A DNA stretch of 64,000 nt from Lactobacillus sp. ESL0700 (GTDB lineage: Bacteria > Bacillota > Bacilli > Lactobacillales > Lactobacillaceae). Of this stretch, positions 8,190 to 16,881 are shown one piece after another; positions within the stretch are counted from its first letter, which is position 1; each line of letters starts with the position of its first letter. The notes beneath the pieces were generated by a model. It was given only the letters and a program-made list of their open reading frames with translations. It made no database searches and was not told where the DNA came from. A program made the position numbers and the translations under genes. Location of the stretch: the NCBI RefSeq assembly GCF_029392095.1, contig NZ_CP113930.1, forward strand, positions 1,306,001-1,370,000. Reading direction: 5' to 3'.

Positions 8190-8880
8190 CTCTTACCATA
8201 TATCCAGTACCGCGAACGGTCTTGATATAAGATGGTTGGCCGGGAACGTCAATTTTATTGCGAAGGTAACGAACATAAACTTCTACAACATTAGTTTCAA
8301 TGTTTGAACCTGGTCCCCAAATTTTAGAAAGCAATTGATCACGGCTAACAACATTGTTCTTGTTCTTAATCAATGTCATGAGCAAGTTATATTCCCGCTT
8401 CGTCAAGTCGACAGTCTTACCATCGCCGCGACGAACAATCCGGTTAGCCGTTTCAATTGTCATGTCCTTAAACTTAATGACTTTCTTTTCAATGGTGTCG
8501 TCAGAAGCTTCTTTTTCAATTTTAACCCGGCGTAAAACAGCGCGTAACCGAGCAAGTAACTCCTCAATTGCAAATGGCTTAACAATGTAATCGTCGGCAC
8601 CATGGTCAAGACCAGAAACCCGATCAATCACGGAATCACGCGCTGTCATCATAATAATTGGTGTTGTCTTAACTTGACGAACCCGCCGAGCAATTTCTAA
8701 ACCATTTAAGTCTGGCAACATTAAGTCAAGCAAAATCGCATCAAAATCTTCGTTCAATGCAGTTTCTAGTCCCTTACGACCGTTTGCTTCAACAACTGTT
8801 TCATATTTTTCGTGTTTTAATTCTAGCTCGACAAACCGCGCCAAATTCTTTTCATCTTCAATAATTAGTATCTTTGCCAT
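8167..8880 (-). CDS. OmpR-family response regulator, LisR/ArlR-like
   Basis: 237 residues from MAKILIIEDEKN. I prefer this ATG to the one 3 codons upstream because AAGGGA then has 8-nt spacing. The receiver domain has the acidic pair E8/D9, phospho-acceptor Asp52 (ILLDLMLPD) and Lys in IVKPFA; the C-terminal winged helix contains LTKREYNLLMTLIKNKNNVVSRDQLL and YVRYLRNKID. It is the DNA-binding partner of the adjacent kinase. Order (regulator, then kinase) and sequence match the LisRK/ArlRS group. Confidence 0.94.
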   Translation of the reverse strand: MAKILIIEDEKNLARFVELELKHEKYETVVEANGRKGLETALNEDFDAILLDLMLPDLNGLEIARRVRQVKTTPIIMMTARDSVIDRVSGLDHGADDYIVKPFAIEELLARLRAVLRRVKIEKEASDDTIEKKVIKFKDMTIETANRIVRRGDGKTVDLTKREYNLLMTLIKNKNNVVSRDQLLSKIWGPGSNIETNVVEVYVRYLRNKIDVPGQPSYIKTVRGTGYMVRDEDDEKN

Positions 8881-9035
8881 TTTATCCATCCCTTTTAAAA
8901 TTATTGTTCACACCAAAAACTAAAATATTTTTAAACTTAATTTAATAACTAAAGGATACTTTAAAAAAGCAAGCAAAACAAGCTTAAGCTTCCAAGTTAC
9001 CTTAACTTTAATTATCTTAAAAATATTTAATTTAT

Positions 9036-9596
9036 TCAATCTTTATCTTGCTGGTTATCCTTTTGGTCTAGCAATTCTTTTAGTTTGGCAAACGCCGGAT
9101 TAACCTGATTCTTTTTGCCTTCGTCAAATTCTGCTTCTGAAATAACAGCCCAGCCATTACCTTCCGGATAAATATCCTGGTCTTCTTCTTCAGGCGTTAA
9201 TATCGTTGTCGGAATATGCAAGAGCAGGTTATCTTCAATTGCTGTTTGCAAATCAATTTGATCATCCTCAACCTGCACAATCGGCGTTTCACTAGCTTCT
9301 AATTCTTCTTTAGAAACTGCATCCTCAGAATAATTTTCACTAAAGCGAAAATCCTCATGATAAGTCACCGGCTCTAAGCTCCGACTTGACGGGACAACTA
9401 GATCAGCTGTGACGTGCAAATCACAAGTAACGTATGGCTCATTATAAAAAGCATCTCCGTCTAAACGAACATTTTCAACTTTGTATAACAGCTTTTGACT
9501 GCGCTCCAAAAATTCTGGTCGCATTGCAACTTCGCGCTCAATGTGCGTCAGCGGTGCCTTGCTGCTTTCTACTTGTGAAAAACTAATCGTAAACAT
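9036..9596 (-). CDS. DUF177 (YceD-family) protein
   Basis: 186 residues, acidic, with no membrane segment. The pattern YNEPYVTCDLHVTADLVVPSSRSLEPVTYHEDFRFSE matches the YceD/DUF177 family, linked to 23S rRNA/large-subunit maturation and usually followed by rpmF. Here no rpmF follows: the 145 nt downstream (8890-9035) are too short and show no L32-like frame. The ATG follows GGAGG with 7-nt spacing. It lies 2 nt downstream of tmcAL, so it is the last gene of the yqeG-H/nadD operon. Confidence 0.85.
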   Translation of the reverse strand: MFTISFSQVESSKAPLTHIEREVAMRPEFLERSQKLLYKVENVRLDGDAFYNEPYVTCDLHVTADLVVPSSRSLEPVTYHEDFRFSENYSEDAVSKEELEASETPIVQVEDDQIDLQTAIEDNLLLHIPTTILTPEEEDQDIYPEGNGWAVISEAEFDEGKKNQVNPAFAKLKELLDQKDNQQDKD

Positions 9597-9598
9597 CC

Positions 9599-10753
9599 TT
9601 AAACCTCCAATGGTCTGCGACCAAAGTTTTGGTCAACTTGCAAAATTTGCTCAACCAGCCGATCCACGCGCAATTGTAAGTGCATTGAGCCCGAACGCGT
9701 ATTCTTCTGGTCAACCTTTGAAATAACGTTAGCAGTTGTCTCTTTTCTGATTTTCTTCAGATAACGACGGCCTAATTTGCTATAACCAAGCAAGAATAAT
9801 GCCTCGTTGTTGAAACTGTCCAGCATGTCATCTTGGGTCACGTTTAATAAAGTATACAAACTTAATCGGCGCAAGCGTGAATAAGTATAACGCTTAGACT
9901 TGATATAGCGCAAGAATTCCGTAAAATTACGTGCACGGTGAATTTCCTGCTTCATTTTGTATTCAAGTCCCTCACTCATTTGGTAGATTTGCCGTAATTC
10001 TTCAACCGAAGAAGACTCAAGGCGATACTTCAGAAACGGGAACAACAAGTTCCAGTTAGGATAAGCAGACTGTTGATACAATTGTGCTACTTCAGTTTTA
10101 GGCAGCCATTGTTCCAGTTCTGCGCCTGTTTTTTCGTGCAAAATAATATTGCGAATAGCACTAGCACTCTGCACAACACCTTCACGCTGCAGCAAATCAT
10201 CATGGCCAGCGCCAATTCGATTAACTGGATGCAAAGTAAGCGGCGTCCACAAATTATGGTTGGCAACCGCATAAGCTAGTCCCAAAATTGCATTCGGCTG
10301 GTTGACTTCATAGCCCACTTCACGCGCAACCATCTCATTATATTGAGTTGAATAGGTCTGACTATAATCGTTAAAATTCATGTGATTAGGCGGAATTTCA
10401 GCAATCTTGCTGCCAAGATAGGCAAAGTTAAGCGTAGCATCTTCCACACCAAATACTAAATCGCTGACACCTAATTTAGCTAACTGATTAATGCTCCCTA
10501 ATGAAAAAAGGTCCGCAGGCTCAACCGAAGTGGAAAAAGGCATCTCAAAAACAAGGTCAGCGCCACTGTTTAGCGCAGCCTGTGCTCGTGACCACTTATC
10601 CATGATTGCCATTTCACCACGCTGAACATAATTTCCCGACATCAAAACCACGATTGGGTCTTTACTGCCAGCCAGCAGCCTTGCCTGATTTAACAAAAAT
10701 TCGTGGCCACTGTGCAAGGGATTAAATTCGGCAATGATTCCCACTACACTCAT
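9599..10753 (-). CDS. tmcAL: tRNA(Met) cytidine acetate ligase (YlbM family)
   Basis: 384 residues. The N-terminus [22 protein letters not shown] is the nucleotidyltransferase-like signature with the HxGH-type motif, followed by [20 protein letters not shown], typical of TmcAL/YlbM. Family members use acetate and ATP to acetylate the wobble cytidine of elongator tRNA-Met. Length fits the ~400-residue family. It begins 6 nt after rsfS, with AAAGGAAG in the end of rsfS as the likely ribosome binding site. Confidence 0.92.
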   Translation of the reverse strand: MSVVGIIAEFNPLHSGHEFLLNQARLLAGSKDPIVVLMSGNYVQRGEMAIMDKWSRAQAALNSGADLVFEMPFSTSVEPADLFSLGSINQLAKLGVSDLVFGVEDATLNFAYLGSKIAEIPPNHMNFNDYSQTYSTQYNEMVAREVGYEVNQPNAILGLAYAVANHNLWTPLTLHPVNRIGAGHDDLLQREGVVQSASAIRNIILHEKTGAELEQWLPKTEVAQLYQQSAYPNWNLLFPFLKYRLESSSVEELRQIYQMSEGLEYKMKQEIHRARNFTEFLRYIKSKRYTYSRLRRLSLYTLLNVTQDDMLDSFNNEALFLLGYSKLGRRYLKKIRKETTANVISKVDQKNTRSGSMHLQLRVDRLVEQILQVDQNFGRRPLEV

Positions 10754-10759
10754 TGTCAG

Positions 10760-11107
10760 CTAGTCTTCCTTTATTTCTAATTGCTTACCTTCTGACCACA
10801 ATTTTTCAACGTTATAAAAATCGCGCGCCTCTTCGGTAAAGACATTGACAACAACGTCGCCCAAGTCAAGCAGCAGCCAGTTAGACTCACTTGACCCTTC
10901 AATGCGATAGTCATAGTAGTCAGCCTGATGTGCTTCATCAACAATTGCATTGGCAATTGCGTGCAGCTGCCGATTAGAACCGGCACTGGTTGCTACGTAA
11001 TAATCAGCTAAGATACTAATTCCTTGCATGTCATAAGCAATAGTATCTTCACCGTGGCGGTCGCTGATGGCTTTTAATACAAAAGTCAAAATTTCTTTAC
11101 TAGTCAA
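10760..11107 (-). CDS. rsfS: Ribosomal silencing factor
   Basis: 115 residues. I place the start at a TTG (LTSKEILTF), because AAGGAG lies 6 nt before it and this puts the gene 10 nt after yqeK; an ATG 12 codons upstream has no such site. The body ISDRHGEDTIAYDMQGISILADYYVATSAGSNRQLHAIANAI and WLLLDLGDVVVNVFTEEARDFYNVEKLW is the Iojap/RsfS fold, which binds uL14 and blocks subunit joining under starvation. It is in an operon with yqeK and tmcAL. Confidence 0.95.
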   Translation of the reverse strand: MTSKEILTFVLKAISDRHGEDTIAYDMQGISILADYYVATSAGSNRQLHAIANAIVDEAHQADYYDYRIEGSSESNWLLLDLGDVVVNVFTEEARDFYNVEKLWSEGKQLEIKED

Positions 11108-11117
11108 ATTTTTCTCC

Positions 11118-11717
11118 TTAATTATTTTTAATACTCCACACATTATATGCTTTAAATGTGCGAGGATAAATCTTATCTCTTTTTTCAGCTAAAAAGCTGA
11201 GGCTATGTGCTAACTGGTAGCCTACACCAGCGTCTAAATTGGCAAATGTTACTTCGCGCGCTTCTTCAACTCCAGGAAAATCGCGGCCGGGCTCAATGAA
11301 ATCAGCCATGAAAACTATTTTATCTAAGGTCGTCATTTCAATATCACCAGTTGTGTGCCGGTCAACAGCCGTTAGAATCTCACTATCGGTAATTTGCAAA
11401 TCACGCTTAATAAAGTACGTGCCAACAATCCCGTGCCAAATTGCGCGATTCCAATTTAAGAGTTCCTGATCAAAGCCCTGCGACTTAATCACTTCTCGAT
11501 ATTCTGCAACTGGAACCTGTTTAGCATAATCATGAACAAAACCAGCTAATGCCGCCTTATCTTCATCATAATGATTAAGCTGGGCCAGTTTTTGCGCGGT
11601 TTGGCTCACGCGCACGCAATGCGCAAACCTAGATGCATCCATGTTGGCTTTTTCTTTAGCAATAATTTCCTTGCTTGATAAAGGTGAATAAGTGTTTGCA
11701 AAAAATAAATCAGTCAT
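11118..11717 (-). CDS. yqeK: HD-domain protein YqeK (Ap4A hydrolase family)
   Basis: 199 residues. HD-domain metal motifs are visible: RFAHCVRVSQTA (His), GFVHDYAKQ (His-Asp), WHGIVGTYF (His) and DRHTTG with MADFIEPGRDFPGV. YqeK proteins are symmetrical diadenosine tetraphosphate hydrolases. It overlaps nadD by 8 bp and is 10 nt upstream of rsfS, the standard Firmicute order. Confidence 0.93.
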   Translation of the reverse strand: MTDLFFANTYSPLSSKEIIAKEKANMDASRFAHCVRVSQTAQKLAQLNHYDEDKAALAGFVHDYAKQVPVAEYREVIKSQGFDQELLNWNRAIWHGIVGTYFIKRDLQITDSEILTAVDRHTTGDIEMTTLDKIVFMADFIEPGRDFPGVEEAREVTFANLDAGVGYQLAHSLSFLAEKRDKIYPRTFKAYNVWSIKNN

Positions 11718-12348
11718 AATAAAGTCCCTTTCGATGAATATAATCGCTTACCGGTTTTGGAACTAAATATCTAATTGAGCCGCCCATTGCAATCGTCTGC
11801 CTAATTGAGCTTGAGCTCAAGTCAATTGCTGGAACATCAACCCAAATAATTGGCAGTTGCGCCTTTTGTTCATAACCCGGACGCCTAATGCCAACTAAGG
11901 TTGCCAATTGAGCCAATTTAAGTGGTTCTTTCCATTCACTTAAATTATTAACCTGATCGCTACCCATAATCAAATAATAATGATTTTGTGGTGCTTTTTC
12001 ATGCAAATAAGTCAGCGTATCAACGGTGTATGAAACACCACCGCGAAACAGTTCAAATAATTTTACATGAAAATGCGGATTATCTTGCGTTGCCAATTCC
12101 AGCATATTCGCCCGGTCTTCTGCAGCTACTGTCGGCTTGTCTTTTAAAGGCGGAATATTTGTTGGAATAAACCAGATTTCATCCAGATGCAGCTTAGTTA
12201 AGACTTGGTCGGCGACGACCAAGTGAGCTAAATGAACGGGATTAAAAGTGCCGCCCATTATCCCAATTTGCAATCCTTGAGACTGCGGAATTTTTTCTTC
12301 CTTAACTTGAACTACCGGCTTTTTTTCAATACTTTTTGCAAACGTCAT
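11710..12348 (-). CDS. nadD: Nicotinate-nucleotide adenylyltransferase
   Basis: 212 residues. After a ~25-residue charged N-terminal extension comes IGIMGGTFNPVHLAHLVVADQV, the nucleotidyltransferase GxFxPxHxGH-type signature, then WFIPTNIPPLKDKP and the C-terminal SSSSIRQTIAMGGSIRYLVP (ISSTxIR-like) motif. It makes deamido-NAD from nicotinate mononucleotide and ATP. The N-terminal extension is typical of lactobacilli rather than evidence of a mis-start. Confidence 0.95.
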   Translation of the reverse strand: MTFAKSIEKKPVVQVKEEKIPQSQGLQIGIMGGTFNPVHLAHLVVADQVLTKLHLDEIWFIPTNIPPLKDKPTVAAEDRANMLELATQDNPHFHVKLFELFRGGVSYTVDTLTYLHEKAPQNHYYLIMGSDQVNNLSEWKEPLKLAQLATLVGIRRPGYEQKAQLPIIWVDVPAIDLSSSSIRQTIAMGGSIRYLVPKPVSDYIHRKGLYYD

Positions 12349-12357
12349 TCTTCGCCT

Positions 12358-13470
12358 CTAAATTAACGCGCGTCTAATTCCTAAACCAATCTTATCAGGC
12401 GTGTATATTTTGACTAAACAATCGGCGGGCACCGTGATAAAGCCAATGCCGCCAAATAATAGATCGCTCTTATAAGTCGTATGCATTTCTTGATCCTTGA
12501 GTGCAGGCAAGTCTTCACCCTCTGATGGCGGGGTCAATAGGTCACCTACATGCTTTTGGTAAAATTCATCCGCATTCTCTGTCTTTGTCCGGTGAACATA
12601 TAAATCTCGCGCAACATAGACCGTAAAGCTAGTTGGCTCACCCTTCAAATAATCTATCCGGCCCAATCCTGCCAAAAAGAGCGTGTTACCAGGCTTTAAT
12701 TGGTAAGTTGCTGGTTTAAGTGGCTTTTGCGGTGAAATTGCCGCCAAATCTTGCGGATTAAGGTGCGTTGCCAATTGATTTTCGGACATAATTCCTGGTG
12801 TATCAACCAAAAAGTGACCATTTTCTAGCGGAATTTCAATTCGGTCAAGTGTTGTCCCTGGAAAACGCGACGTCGTAATCAAGTTCTTGACGTCACCCAT
12901 CTTGTCAATGATTGCATTAAGCAGCGTTGATTTACCAACATTAGTCATTCCGACAAAATACACATCTTCCGTGCGAGACTTTTTATCCAGATAGGCAATT
13001 AAATTAGTCAAATTTTTCTTTTTAGCCGCACTAACTAAGAAAATCTTCTTGGGGAAAAGCCCAACACGGTTTGCTTCCTGCCGCATCCAATCCTTAATTT
13101 TGCTTTCGCGTGAATTAAGTGGGAAAAGGTCGAACTTGTTGCCGACTAAAATCAACTCATTGTCACCAACAAACCGTTTCATTGACGATAACAGAGAATT
13201 GGTGAAATCAAACAAATCAACGACATTGACCACCAATGCCTTCTTTTCGGTTAACGAATTGAGCAAGGCCAAGAAATCATCGTTATCAACATCAACCGGC
13301 ATGATTTCATTATAGTGCCGCAACCGAAAACAACGCTGGCAATAAATATCATTGCCCTCATCTTCACTCTCAAGTGCCTTCTTAAGCCGTGAAGCTGGTA
13401 AATAACCTGCTTCCTTGGGATTGTCGGATTGCAGCTGCGCGCCACAACCGATACAAATAATATCATCCAT
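12358..13470 (-). CDS. yqeH: Ribosome biogenesis GTPase YqeH
   Basis: 370 residues. An N-terminal zinc finger (CIGCG...CQRCFRL) is followed by a circularly permuted GTPase: NKFD (G4) near 112-115 precedes GMTNVGKSTLLNAI (G1) and DTPGI (G3). YqeH is needed for small-subunit assembly. It overlaps yqeG by 8 bp with AAGGAG as ribosome binding site, and sits 9 nt ahead of nadD. Confidence 0.96.
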   Translation of the reverse strand: MDDIICIGCGAQLQSDNPKEAGYLPASRLKKALESEDEGNDIYCQRCFRLRHYNEIMPVDVDNDDFLALLNSLTEKKALVVNVVDLFDFTNSLLSSMKRFVGDNELILVGNKFDLFPLNSRESKIKDWMRQEANRVGLFPKKIFLVSAAKKKNLTNLIAYLDKKSRTEDVYFVGMTNVGKSTLLNAIIDKMGDVKNLITTSRFPGTTLDRIEIPLENGHFLVDTPGIMSENQLATHLNPQDLAAISPQKPLKPATYQLKPGNTLFLAGLGRIDYLKGEPTSFTVYVARDLYVHRTKTENADEFYQKHVGDLLTPPSEGEDLPALKDQEMHTTYKSDLLFGGIGFITVPADCLVKIYTPDKIGLGIRRALI

Positions 13471-13987
13471 TTTTTAATGTCTCCTTAAAACTTACGCGGT
13501 GAGAAATTGCTAAAAAGAAAAAGATAATTTTTTCCAAGAAACGGTTAATCCGAGTATTCCACTTATCTGTTTCAATTAATGGCTTAACCAATACTGACTC
13601 GACGCCAGCTAGGTTACCCGCTTGAATATCAGTGATTAACTGGTCACCCACCATCATTACCTGCTTCTTAGTTAAGCCCATTTCCTCACGTTTTTTTGTA
13701 ATTGCAAATGGCAATGGCTTCTTGGCTTTAGCGACAAACTCGATATGATACGGATTAAGTACTTTGCCCACTCTGAGCGCATTATTGTTTGAAATAACAA
13801 CAAGTGTCACACCAGCAGCTGCTAGCCGCCGATTAAGCTGGTCCATCTTCTTAGCCGTTTCAAACTCATTCCATGCAAGCAATGTATTGTCTAAATCCGA
13901 GAACACTGCCTTAATTCCCATCTGGTGCAGTACATCAGTATCTAAATGATAGATTGTATCAATTGTGTAACGTGGCCTGAATATCAT
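13463..13987 (-). CDS. yqeG: YqeG-family HAD IIIA phosphatase
   Basis: 174 residues. HAD motif I is AVFSDLDNTLLAW (nucleophile Asp) and motif III/IV is VMMVGDQLITDIQAGNLAG. The family resembles mitochondrial phosphatidylglycerolphosphate phosphatases, but the bacterial substrate is not settled. It is the first gene of the yqeG-yqeH-nadD-yqeK-rsfS-tmcAL-DUF177 operon. Confidence 0.93.
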   Translation of the reverse strand: MIFRPRYTIDTIYHLDTDVLHQMGIKAVFSDLDNTLLAWNEFETAKKMDQLNRRLAAAGVTLVVISNNNALRVGKVLNPYHIEFVAKAKKPLPFAITKKREEMGLTKKQVMMVGDQLITDIQAGNLAGVESVLVKPLIETDKWNTRINRFLEKIIFFFLAISHRVSFKETLKNG

Positions 13988-14060
13988 CTAGCTCCCCTTT
14001 TCTGCCATCTTCTTAGTCTAATATATCAAAAAATGACGTCAAGGTCATAAATTTTGACAT

Positions 14061-14085
14061 AAAAAAACGGCGCCATAAGCGCCAT
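14061..14085 (-). terminator. Terminator of the infC-rpmI-rplT operon
   Basis: On the minus strand TGGCGC TTATG GCGCCG is followed by seven T residues, right after the rplT stop. Confidence 0.85.
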
Positions 14086-14092
14086 TTTTGAA

Positions 14093-14449
14093 TTAATTTA
14101 AAGCTTTCTTAGCAGTTTCTGCTAATTGTGCAAAAGTCTTTGAATCGTTATAAGCAATGTCAGCTAACATCTTACGGTTAATGTCAACACCAGCTACTTT
14201 CAAGCCGTGCATTAACTTAGAATATGAAATATCATTTTGTCTTGCTGCAGCATTGATTCTAGCAATCCATAACTTTCTGAATTCGCTCTTACGTCTTCTA
14301 CGGTCACGGAATGCATATCTGTAAGATACAAATAATTGTGTACTTGCAGCCTTAAATTGCATATGCTTTGCGCCACGGTAACCCTTGGCAAGCTTCATAA
14401 CCTTCTTACGACGTTTACGTGTTACTGTTCCACCTTTAACTCTTGGCAT
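14093..14449 (-). CDS. rplT: Ribosomal protein bL20
   Basis: 118 residues, very basic: [29 protein letters not shown] onward is the conserved rRNA-binding N-terminal arm, then [24 protein letters not shown]. It is an early assembly protein of the 50S subunit and the likely repressor acting on the leader upstream of infC. Length and start are standard, with an AGGAGG ribosome binding site. Confidence 0.99.
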   Translation of the reverse strand: MPRVKGGTVTRKRRKKVMKLAKGYRGAKHMQFKAASTQLFVSYRYAFRDRRRRKSEFRKLWIARINAAARQNDISYSKLMHGLKVAGVDINRKMLADIAYNDSKTFAQLAETAKKALN

Positions 14450-14493
14450 CTGAAATTCCTCCTAAATATCGTTGTTCTCGTCTAACTTGATAA

Positions 14494-14694
14494 TTAACGC
14501 ATTTGAGAGAGCATCTGTTTGATGCGCTTCAAGTCGCTGCGTGAAACTAATGCAGCCTTTCTCAAATGACGACGTTGCTTCTTGGTCTTACCGTGGAAAC
14601 GGTGGCCAGTAAATGCGTGATGACGCTTTAATTCGCCAGAAGCAGTTCTCTTAAAACGCTTTGCAGAAGCGCGGTGGGTTTTCATTTTAGGCAT
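14494..14694 (-). CDS. rpmI: Ribosomal protein bL35
   Basis: 66 residues, basic: [31 protein letters not shown] is the canonical L35 start. It lies between infC and rplT in the usual order, 28 nt from infC and 44 nt from rplT. AGGAG precedes the ATG. Confidence 0.99.
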   Translation of the reverse strand: MPKMKTHRASAKRFKRTASGELKRHHAFTGHRFHGKTKKQRRHLRKAALVSRSDLKRIKQMLSQMR

Positions 14695-14722
14695 TTTTCA
14701 ATTCCTCCAAATTAACTAGTTT

Positions 14723-15247
14723 TTACTTTTTGTCACTCTTAGGAGCGAGTATCAAGAACATTGAACGACCTTCCATCTTCGGCTTGCTAATCACAGTAGC
14801 AATATCCGAAGTGGCTTCAGCCATCTTCTCCAGCACTTCACGTCCTAATTCCTTGTGGGTGATTGCACGACCTCTGAACCGAATCGAAACACGAACTTTA
14901 GCGCCCTCTTTAGTGAGGAACTTTTGTGCGTGCTTTAACTTAGTGTTAAAGTCGTTACCTTCAATGGTTGGACTTAAACGGATTTCTTTAACGCTGACTG
15001 ATTTGGACTTCTTACGAGACTCTTTGAGTTTCTTCTGTTGTTCAAAACGGTACTTACCATAGTCCATGATGCGAGCAACTGGTGGCTTGGCATTAGGCGA
15101 AATCAGAACTAAATCTAAATTCGCAACACTTGCTTGCCGTAATGCTTCAGTCTTAGTTACTACACCAACTTGATCACCATCTGCATTAATTAAACGAACT
15201 TCGCGTGAACGAATTTGGTCGTTTAATATTAAATTCCTTGGTATAAT
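14723..15247 (-). CDS. infC: Translation initiation factor IF-3 with ATT start codon
   Basis: 174 residues. An ATG at 15067 ([13 protein letters not shown]) is internal: in the same frame the conserved N-terminal domain continues upstream ([38 protein letters not shown]). No ATG, GTG or TTG lies in a suitable place; the first codon after the strong AGGAGGTG site is ATT, followed by ATA CCA AGG AAT. ATT gives the normal IF-3 length (172-180). Rare starts of this kind are known for infC and allow IF-3 to limit its own translation. The C-terminal domain ([20 protein letters not shown]) is complete. Confidence 0.95.
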   Translation of the reverse strand: MIPRNLILNDQIRSREVRLINADGDQVGVVTKTEALRQASVANLDLVLISPNAKPPVARIMDYGKYRFEQQKKLKESRKKSKSVSVKEIRLSPTIEGNDFNTKLKHAQKFLTKEGAKVRVSIRFRGRAITHKELGREVLEKMAEATSDIATVISKPKMEGRSMFLILAPKSDKK

Positions 15248-15277
15248 TCTTCACCTCCGTGTTAATTTGAGGACAAG

Positions 15278-15400
15278 AAAAGAGCGGGTATTAAGTACCC
15301 GCTCATAATCAACAGAAAATATCGATTAGCCCAGAGGTCAACTTAACTTAGGCGAGAAGCGGGAGCTTCTTCTTGTTCTCAACTAATAAGTAATTATAGT
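15278..15400 (-). promoter_or_regulatory. infC leader, probable ribosomal protein L20 leader / attenuator
   Basis: The minus strand carries a 9-10-bp hairpin GAGCGGGTA...TACCCGCTC (15282-15304) followed by TTTTCTTG, a terminator with a modest T-run. Upstream, AGAAGC TCCC GCTTCT (near 15356-15371) contains CCCGC that can pair with GCGGG of the terminator stem. Alternative pairing ahead of infC-rpmI-rplT fits the Firmicute L20 leader, where bL20 represses its operon. I did not verify a covariance model match. Confidence 0.7.
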
Positions 15401-15509
15401 ACCAACTACATACTTTTGTCAATAACAATCATTCATTTATCTGATTTGGCTTTAATTAACCCTTAAATTTATATTAAGACAACTTATTTTATCAAATTAT
15501 TTTTAACTG

Positions 15510-15562
15510 GCAAAATAAAATGCTCCCAGTAACTAGTCCTTGGACCAATTATCTGGAAGCAT
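15510..15562 (-). terminator. Terminator of the amino-acid ABC transporter operon
   Basis: ATGCTTCCAG (15553-15562) pairs with CTGGGAGCAT (15520-15529) around an inner GGTCC/GGACT hairpin, then TTTTATTTT on the minus strand, just after the last permease gene. Confidence 0.82.
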
Positions 15563-15574
15563 CCTTATTCAAAT

Positions 15575-16228
15575 TTAATTCAGCTGTTTACCAACTACGC
15601 TGCCGACCAATGACAAGGCAAAGCAAACTACAAAATAAAGTAGTGCCAAAGCCACAAACATCGGCAATGTAAAGTTAGCGTTTTGACCATAAACAATCTG
15701 TGCTTGCTGGGTCATTTCGGGAACAACAATAATAGTTGCTAGTGACGTATCTTTGATTAACGACACCAACTGGCTAACAAGTGTTGGAACCATGTGCTTA
15801 TAAGCTTGCGGCAACACAACGTGCCACATTGCCTGTGCAAAATTCATCCCCGTTGAACGGGCGCCCTCCATTTGTCCAGTTGCGACCGACTGAATCCCCG
15901 AGCGCACGATTTCTGCAATCATCCCAGACTCAAAAACCGTCATCGCAATAATTGCAGCTGGAATCACATCAGGTCTAAAGCCAAAGTTTGGCAGGCCAAA
16001 ATAAGTAAAGAAAATAATTAATAATAATGGTAAGTTGCGAACAACATCAACAATAAAGCCAACAGTTACTGAAACATATTTAATTTTAGCGAACCGCAAA
16101 ATCCCCATTAGTGAGCCAATCACAAAGCTCAAAACCATTACAATTACGGAAATACCAAGTGTAACCTTTAATCCCAGTAGTAAAAATCTGATATTAATCC
16201 AGGAAAAGGCGTTAATCCAAGTTTGCAT
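15575..16228 (-). CDS. Amino-acid ABC transporter permease (GlnP/HisM type)
   Basis: 217 residues, about five membrane helices. The EAA loop is present as SGMIAEIVRSGIQSVATGQMEGARSTGMNFAQAMWHVVLPQA, which binds the ATPase. Together with the second permease it forms the channel of a polar amino-acid uptake system. It is the last gene of the operon; GGGGG ribosome binding site. The substrate cannot be read from the permease. Confidence 0.93.
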   Translation of the reverse strand: MQTWINAFSWINIRFLLLGLKVTLGISVIVMVLSFVIGSLMGILRFAKIKYVSVTVGFIVDVVRNLPLLLIIFFTYFGLPNFGFRPDVIPAAIIAMTVFESGMIAEIVRSGIQSVATGQMEGARSTGMNFAQAMWHVVLPQAYKHMVPTLVSQLVSLIKDTSLATIIVVPEMTQQAQIVYGQNANFTLPMFVALALLYFVVCFALSLVGSVVGKQLN

Positions 16229-16242
16229 CGTTTTGCGCCCCC

Positions 16243-16881
16243 CTAACTCAATTTTTTCTCTAAATAATGCATGTAGTAACTTAGCGGCATTGTTAAGAGC
16301 AAGTATAAAATGCCAACCACCAGGTAACTATTGATTGTATCAAAGGTTGTCGATGCAATCGCATTGGCTTGATAAAGCAAATCAAAGCCGGCCACAAAGG
16401 CCAAAATAGAGGAATCTTTAATCAAATTGACAAATTGATTGCCAAGGGACGGAATAACGATTTTAAATGCTTGGGGCAAAACAACATAACGCATTGCCTG
16501 CCAGTAGGTCATCCCAGTTGAGCGCGAGCCTTCTAATTGTCCAGCTTCCACCGATTGAATTCCCGAGCGGATAATTTCTGCAATAAAGGCTGATGTATAG
16601 AGTGTCAACCCAATCGTTCCCGCGGTAAAACCGTTAATCTTGAAGAAGTACAGCGGGATAATCAGATAGAAGAACATCACAATTACTAGCAAGGGAATAT
16701 TACGAAAAACTTCAATATAAACTCGGCACAAAAAGTGAACTAGTTTACTTGGCAACATTTGCAATAGCGCAAGTGATGTACCAATTATTAAGCTGAAAAC
16801 TAGGGTAATCAAACTGCATAATAACGTCCAACCCAGACCAACTAAAAGCTGATTACCAAAATGCGTAAAAATGTTAATCAT
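16243..16881 (-). CDS. Amino-acid ABC transporter permease (GlnP/HisQ type)
   Basis: 212 residues, homologous to the neighbouring permease. The EAA motif is SAFIAEIIRSGIQSVEAGQLEGSRSTGMTYWQAMRYVVLPQAFK. Its start overlaps the end of the binding-protein gene by 4 bp (ATGA), so it is translationally coupled. The two permeases probably act as a heterodimer. Confidence 0.93.
   Translation of the reverse strand: MINIFTHFGNQLLVGLGWTLLCSLITLVFSLIIGTSLALLQMLPSKLVHFLCRVYIEVFRNIPLLVIVMFFYLIIPLYFFKINGFTAGTIGLTLYTSAFIAEIIRSGIQSVEAGQLEGSRSTGMTYWQAMRYVVLPQAFKIVIPSLGNQFVNLIKDSSILAFVAGFDLLYQANAIASTTFDTINSYLVVGILYLLLTMPLSYYMHYLEKKLS

Noticed and set aside
8890..9035. Searched for rpmF (L32) downstream of the DUF177 gene, where it normally lies.
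   Set aside because: The gap is only 146 nt, A/T-rich, and no L32-like frame is visible.
15065..15067. ATG giving a 114-residue IF-3.
   Set aside because: It would remove the conserved N-terminal domain, which is present in frame upstream behind a strong ribosome binding site with an ATT start.
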